A stretch of DNA of 7,517 nt from an uncultured Planctomycetaceae bacterium (GTDB lineage Bacteria; Planctomycetota; Planctomycetia; Pirellulales; Lacipirellulaceae): NCBI GenBank assembly GCA_937860165.1, contig CALMBE010000779.1, positions 1 to 7,517 of the forward strand. Direction: 5' to 3'. Positions 5,976-7,517 of this stretch are shown here, in pieces; within the stretch, counting starts at the first letter, position 1, and the number at the start of each line of letters is the position of its first letter. The notes beneath the pieces are model-generated. The model searched no databases. It was given only the letters and a program-made list of their open reading frames with translations, and was not told the origin of the DNA. Both the position numbers and the translations under genes were made by a program.

Positions 5976-6704
5976 TCACAATCGCTTGCGTTGCAGCAAA
6001 AAGCCCAGGCAACTTAGTACCAAGAGGCACCCGGTAGCAGGTTCGGGAATGCCATGGGTGATCCACCCGCTGTCGTCACCGCCAGCACCAATGCCCTGCA
6101 CATGCGCCGCCACTAAGAACGGCCCATGGCCCCCATCGGGTTCGCTCAAGAAGGCAAAATCGGTGGCCACGAGAAGTCCCGCGGCGGGGCCGATGCCAGT
6201 GATGGTGTATTTCACGGATTCGCCTACACCGAACCGTCCACTAGCACCGCCACCCGTGGAGAAAGCAAACTTGACATCGTACTTGCCGTCGCCATCGGCC
6301 TTGAAACCATTAAGGAGTTGGCTGATTGTGGGATTGGCGAACGTGCCAATCTTGGCCGGGGCGCTGAAACTCAGTGCGGAGGCCGGATCGTAGGCCGTGT
6401 TCAAATTAATGTCCAGTTCGCGGACGAATTCCGTGCCTGTTAAGTTGGTGGTAGCCAATGTCATTTCCACAGTTCCCGGAGTATTCATGTCGTCGAATGT
6501 GACGGTCAGCCAAGGGGCCACCCCGACCGGTGGAGTCGCTTCGCTAAACTCGACGCTCATCGGAATCGAGACGATGGTCGCTCGAACGGGCATTGCCATG
6601 GCTGCCAAGCCGCACACCACGGCACCAATCCAACAGGTGAGTGTTTGTGTTGCGCACAAACTTCCCTTGTTGAAAAGAAAATCTCGAACCTGTTTCCAGA
6701 TCAT
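5976..6704 (-). CDS. PEP-CTERM sorting-domain exported protein
   Basis: 242-aa secreted protein. The N-terminus is a signal peptide: charged MIWKQVRDFLFNKG, hydrophobic core WIGAVVCGLAAMAM (about 25-38) and a likely cleavage after VRA (about 42). The C-terminus is a textbook PEP-CTERM tail: IPEPAT, hydrophobic CLLVLSCLGFLL, then basic QRKRL. This is recognised by an exosortase, which cuts at the PEP motif and releases or attaches the protein at the surface. The mature part is beta-rich, with LTVTFDDMNTPGTVEMTLATTNLTGTEFVRELDINLN (about 67-103), a pattern seen in many PEP-CTERM proteins, and Gly-rich turns; no catalytic motif is seen. The exosortase is not in the window. The frame opens up to 6884, but ATG 6704 is chosen because AAGGGGGA sits 7 bases upstream and the signal peptide begins there. 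Convergent with the SPFH gene. Confidence 0.9.
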   Translation of the reverse strand: MIWKQVRDFLFNKGSLCATQTLTCWIGAVVCGLAAMAMPVRATIVSIPMSVEFSEATPPVGVAPWLTVTFDDMNTPGTVEMTLATTNLTGTEFVRELDINLNTAYDPASALSFSAPAKIGTFANPTISQLLNGFKADGDGKYDVKFAFSTGGGASGRFGVGESVKYTITGIGPAAGLLVATDFAFLSEPDGGHGPFLVAAHVQGIGAGGDDSGWITHGIPEPATGCLLVLSCLGFLLQRKRL

Positions 6705-6726
6705 TTGCAAGTCCCCCTTAAGAAAA

Positions 6727-6770
6727 CGCAGCAATGAGTAGTTAATCGATACGAAGTAGGTTCTGCTGCG
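6727..6770. repeat. inverted repeat in the leader of the PEP-CTERM gene
   Basis: CGCAGCA (6727-6733) and TGCTGCG (6764-6770) can pair as a 7-bp stem with a 30-base loop. In the minus-strand transcript the stem is followed by UUUUCUUAAGGGGGA, so it ends just before the ribosome binding site. A 7-bp match at this distance could be chance. Confidence 0.25.
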
Positions 6771-6857
6771 CTGAAGTTGTGCCCAAACGCACACCGCTGC
6801 CGCCGGGGAGACTCGAGCGCGAACCATGCAGCCAAGATTTTCCGCAACAGCCTCTAC

Positions 6858-6884
6858 ACTATACGCACATGTGAAAAGTGTCAA
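6858..6884 (-). promoter_or_regulatory. candidate sigma70-type promoter for the PEP-CTERM gene
   Basis: On the minus strand TTGACA (6879-6884), a perfect -35, is followed after 15 bases by TATAGT (6858-6863), a good -10. The spacer is shorter than the optimal 17, or 16 if TTTGAC is used. Transcription would start near 6850, giving a leader of about 145 nt to ATG 6704. The box lies in the gap after the acidic-tail gene, so the PEP-CTERM gene is probably its own unit. Confidence 0.5.
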
Positions 6885-7005
6885 ATAAAATCTGGTGCGA
6901 AATTACTATGAAAATAATTCTGGGTTGAATACCCCCCATAGGAGTTATACATCACCCCTCTGATTGGGTAATCGCACTGTGTAGACGCTCCCCGTAAATC
7001 GCCGA

Positions 7006-7517
7006 TTAGGCACCTTCCGCGAACCGTCTGTGGGTTTTGGAGGATGGTTCTGTCTCCTCGGAATCCCATAATTCCTCTTCGTCTTCGACTTCTTCGGAAT
7101 CATTTTCCTCCTCTTCCTCGTATTCGTATTCCTCCTCGTCGGATTCTTCGTAATCTTCCAGTTCCGACTCTAGTTCGTCGGTCTCCTCTTCGTCGGTTTC
7201 TTCCTCGTCACTAGAGTCTGCAAGTTCCGAATCGTTTTCGTCTACTTCTTCCTCTTCGTATTCGTACTCTTCGTCTAATTCCCCGGTCGCTGAAGCGACC
7301 TCGCCGTCCTCGGTTTCGTATTCTGCCGCGCTTGCTGAAGGTTCGATATCGCTGGGTTCGTCGGAACCTGGGATCACCTTGTTGACGCGACGGGGTAGGG
7401 GAGCGATAGTCGTAGCGGTCGGTGAACTCGCGACCTGTGCTGCTTGAGTGACCCCCCCGGATTGCATCGCCTCCCAATCTTCGATCGAAATCGCTATCTC
7501 GCGGGCCTGGGAGCCAT
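7006..7517 (-). CDS. unidentified protein with extreme acidic C-terminal tail (5' end outside window)
   Basis: The frame is open to the window edge and upstream of the first internal ATG (7467), reading REIAISIEDWEAMQSGG, so the start is probably outside and only about the last 170 residues are seen. From the edge: a short charged, possibly helical segment; a Pro/Ala/Thr/Ser-rich linker with PLPRRVNKVIPG; then about 100 residues made largely of Glu, Asp, Ser and Tyr with no hydrophobic core, ending in the small basic patch KTHRR. Within the tail the block EEYEYEEEE followed by an Asn-Asp-Ser-Glu element occurs twice, pointing to internal duplication. Such tails are disordered and often bind basic proteins, nucleic-acid-binding partners or cations; no function can be assigned. 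A palindrome at 7285-7300 adds Val-Ala-Ser-Ala-Thr. No terminator hairpin is seen after the TAA. Confidence 0.7.
   Translation of the reverse strand, partial: GSQAREIAISIEDWEAMQSGGVTQAAQVASSPTATTIAPLPRRVNKVIPGSDEPSDIEPSASAAEYETEDGEVASATGELDEEYEYEEEEVDENDSELADSSDEEETDEEETDELESELEDYEESDEEEYEYEEEEENDSEEVEDEEELWDSEETEPSSKTHRRFAEGA
7285..7300. repeat. intragenic palindrome, same core as in cimA
   Basis: GGTCGC, loop TGAA, GCGACC form a perfect 6-bp stem. The central ten bases, CGCTGAAGCG, are identical to those at 3067-3076 in cimA and are read in the same frame (GCT TCA GCG, Ala-Ser-Ala). It lies just before the acidic repeats of the unidentified gene. Confidence 0.5.

Noticed and set aside
6705..6884. 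Upstream extension of the PEP-CTERM protein to 6884
   Set aside because: It would place 60 unrelated residues before a complete signal peptide and run through the promoter hexamers; a good Shine-Dalgarno marks ATG 6704.

Overview
The window looks like a chromosomal segment of a Gram-negative bacterium, most likely a planctomycete (Pirellulales-like). This is inferred from a large SPFH/band-7 protein with a double membrane anchor, a PEP-CTERM exported protein, a free-standing 23S-rRNA-IVP-type four-helix-bundle gene, moderate-to-high GC, and G-rich low-complexity spacers. No rRNA marker is present, so the taxonomy rests on gene content alone.

Left edge (1 to about 550): this stretch has visibly higher GC than most of the rest and is a mosaic. 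Read on the minus strand, valS (valyl-tRNA synthetase, ATG at 1765) is normal for about 405 residues. At about 551 it switches, in frame, into the N-terminal part of an NRPS-type adenylation (AMP-binding) domain. At about 170-205 it switches again, in another frame, into a piece of an alpha/beta hydrolase with a GHSGAG nucleophile elbow. valS is essential and has lost its KMSKS loop and anticodon-binding domain here. I therefore read the first ~550 bases as a chimeric contig end or assembly/amplification artefact until reads show otherwise; a real rearrangement remains possible.

Centre-left (1765 to 3871, minus strand): cimA (citramalate synthase, 529 aa), a small four-helix-bundle gene and valS run in one direction. 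They read as an operon-like run: isoleucine-pathway entry, IVP-like protein, valyl-tRNA synthetase. The small gene is clearly lower in GC than its neighbours and is bracketed by two imperfectly inverted G-rich tracts, which suggests it is an inserted cassette. cimA carries a small palindrome inside its coding sequence. Its predicted leader is almost entirely a long imperfect hairpin with G-quadruplex potential, lying between a TATAAT box and the ATG.

Centre-right (4267 to 5880, plus strand): a 537-aa SPFH/band-7 membrane protein with a good Shine-Dalgarno, ending at a short GC palindrome plus T-run terminator. It is divergent from cimA and convergent with the next gene.

Right (5976 to 7517, minus strand): a 242-aa PEP-CTERM secreted protein with its own candidate promoter and a long leader, then the C-terminal end of an unidentified protein with an extremely acidic Glu/Asp/Ser/Tyr tail that runs off the window. 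That gene contains a second palindrome with the same 10-bp core and reading frame as the one in cimA. No CRISPR array, tRNA, rRNA, transposase or recognisable defence system was seen.
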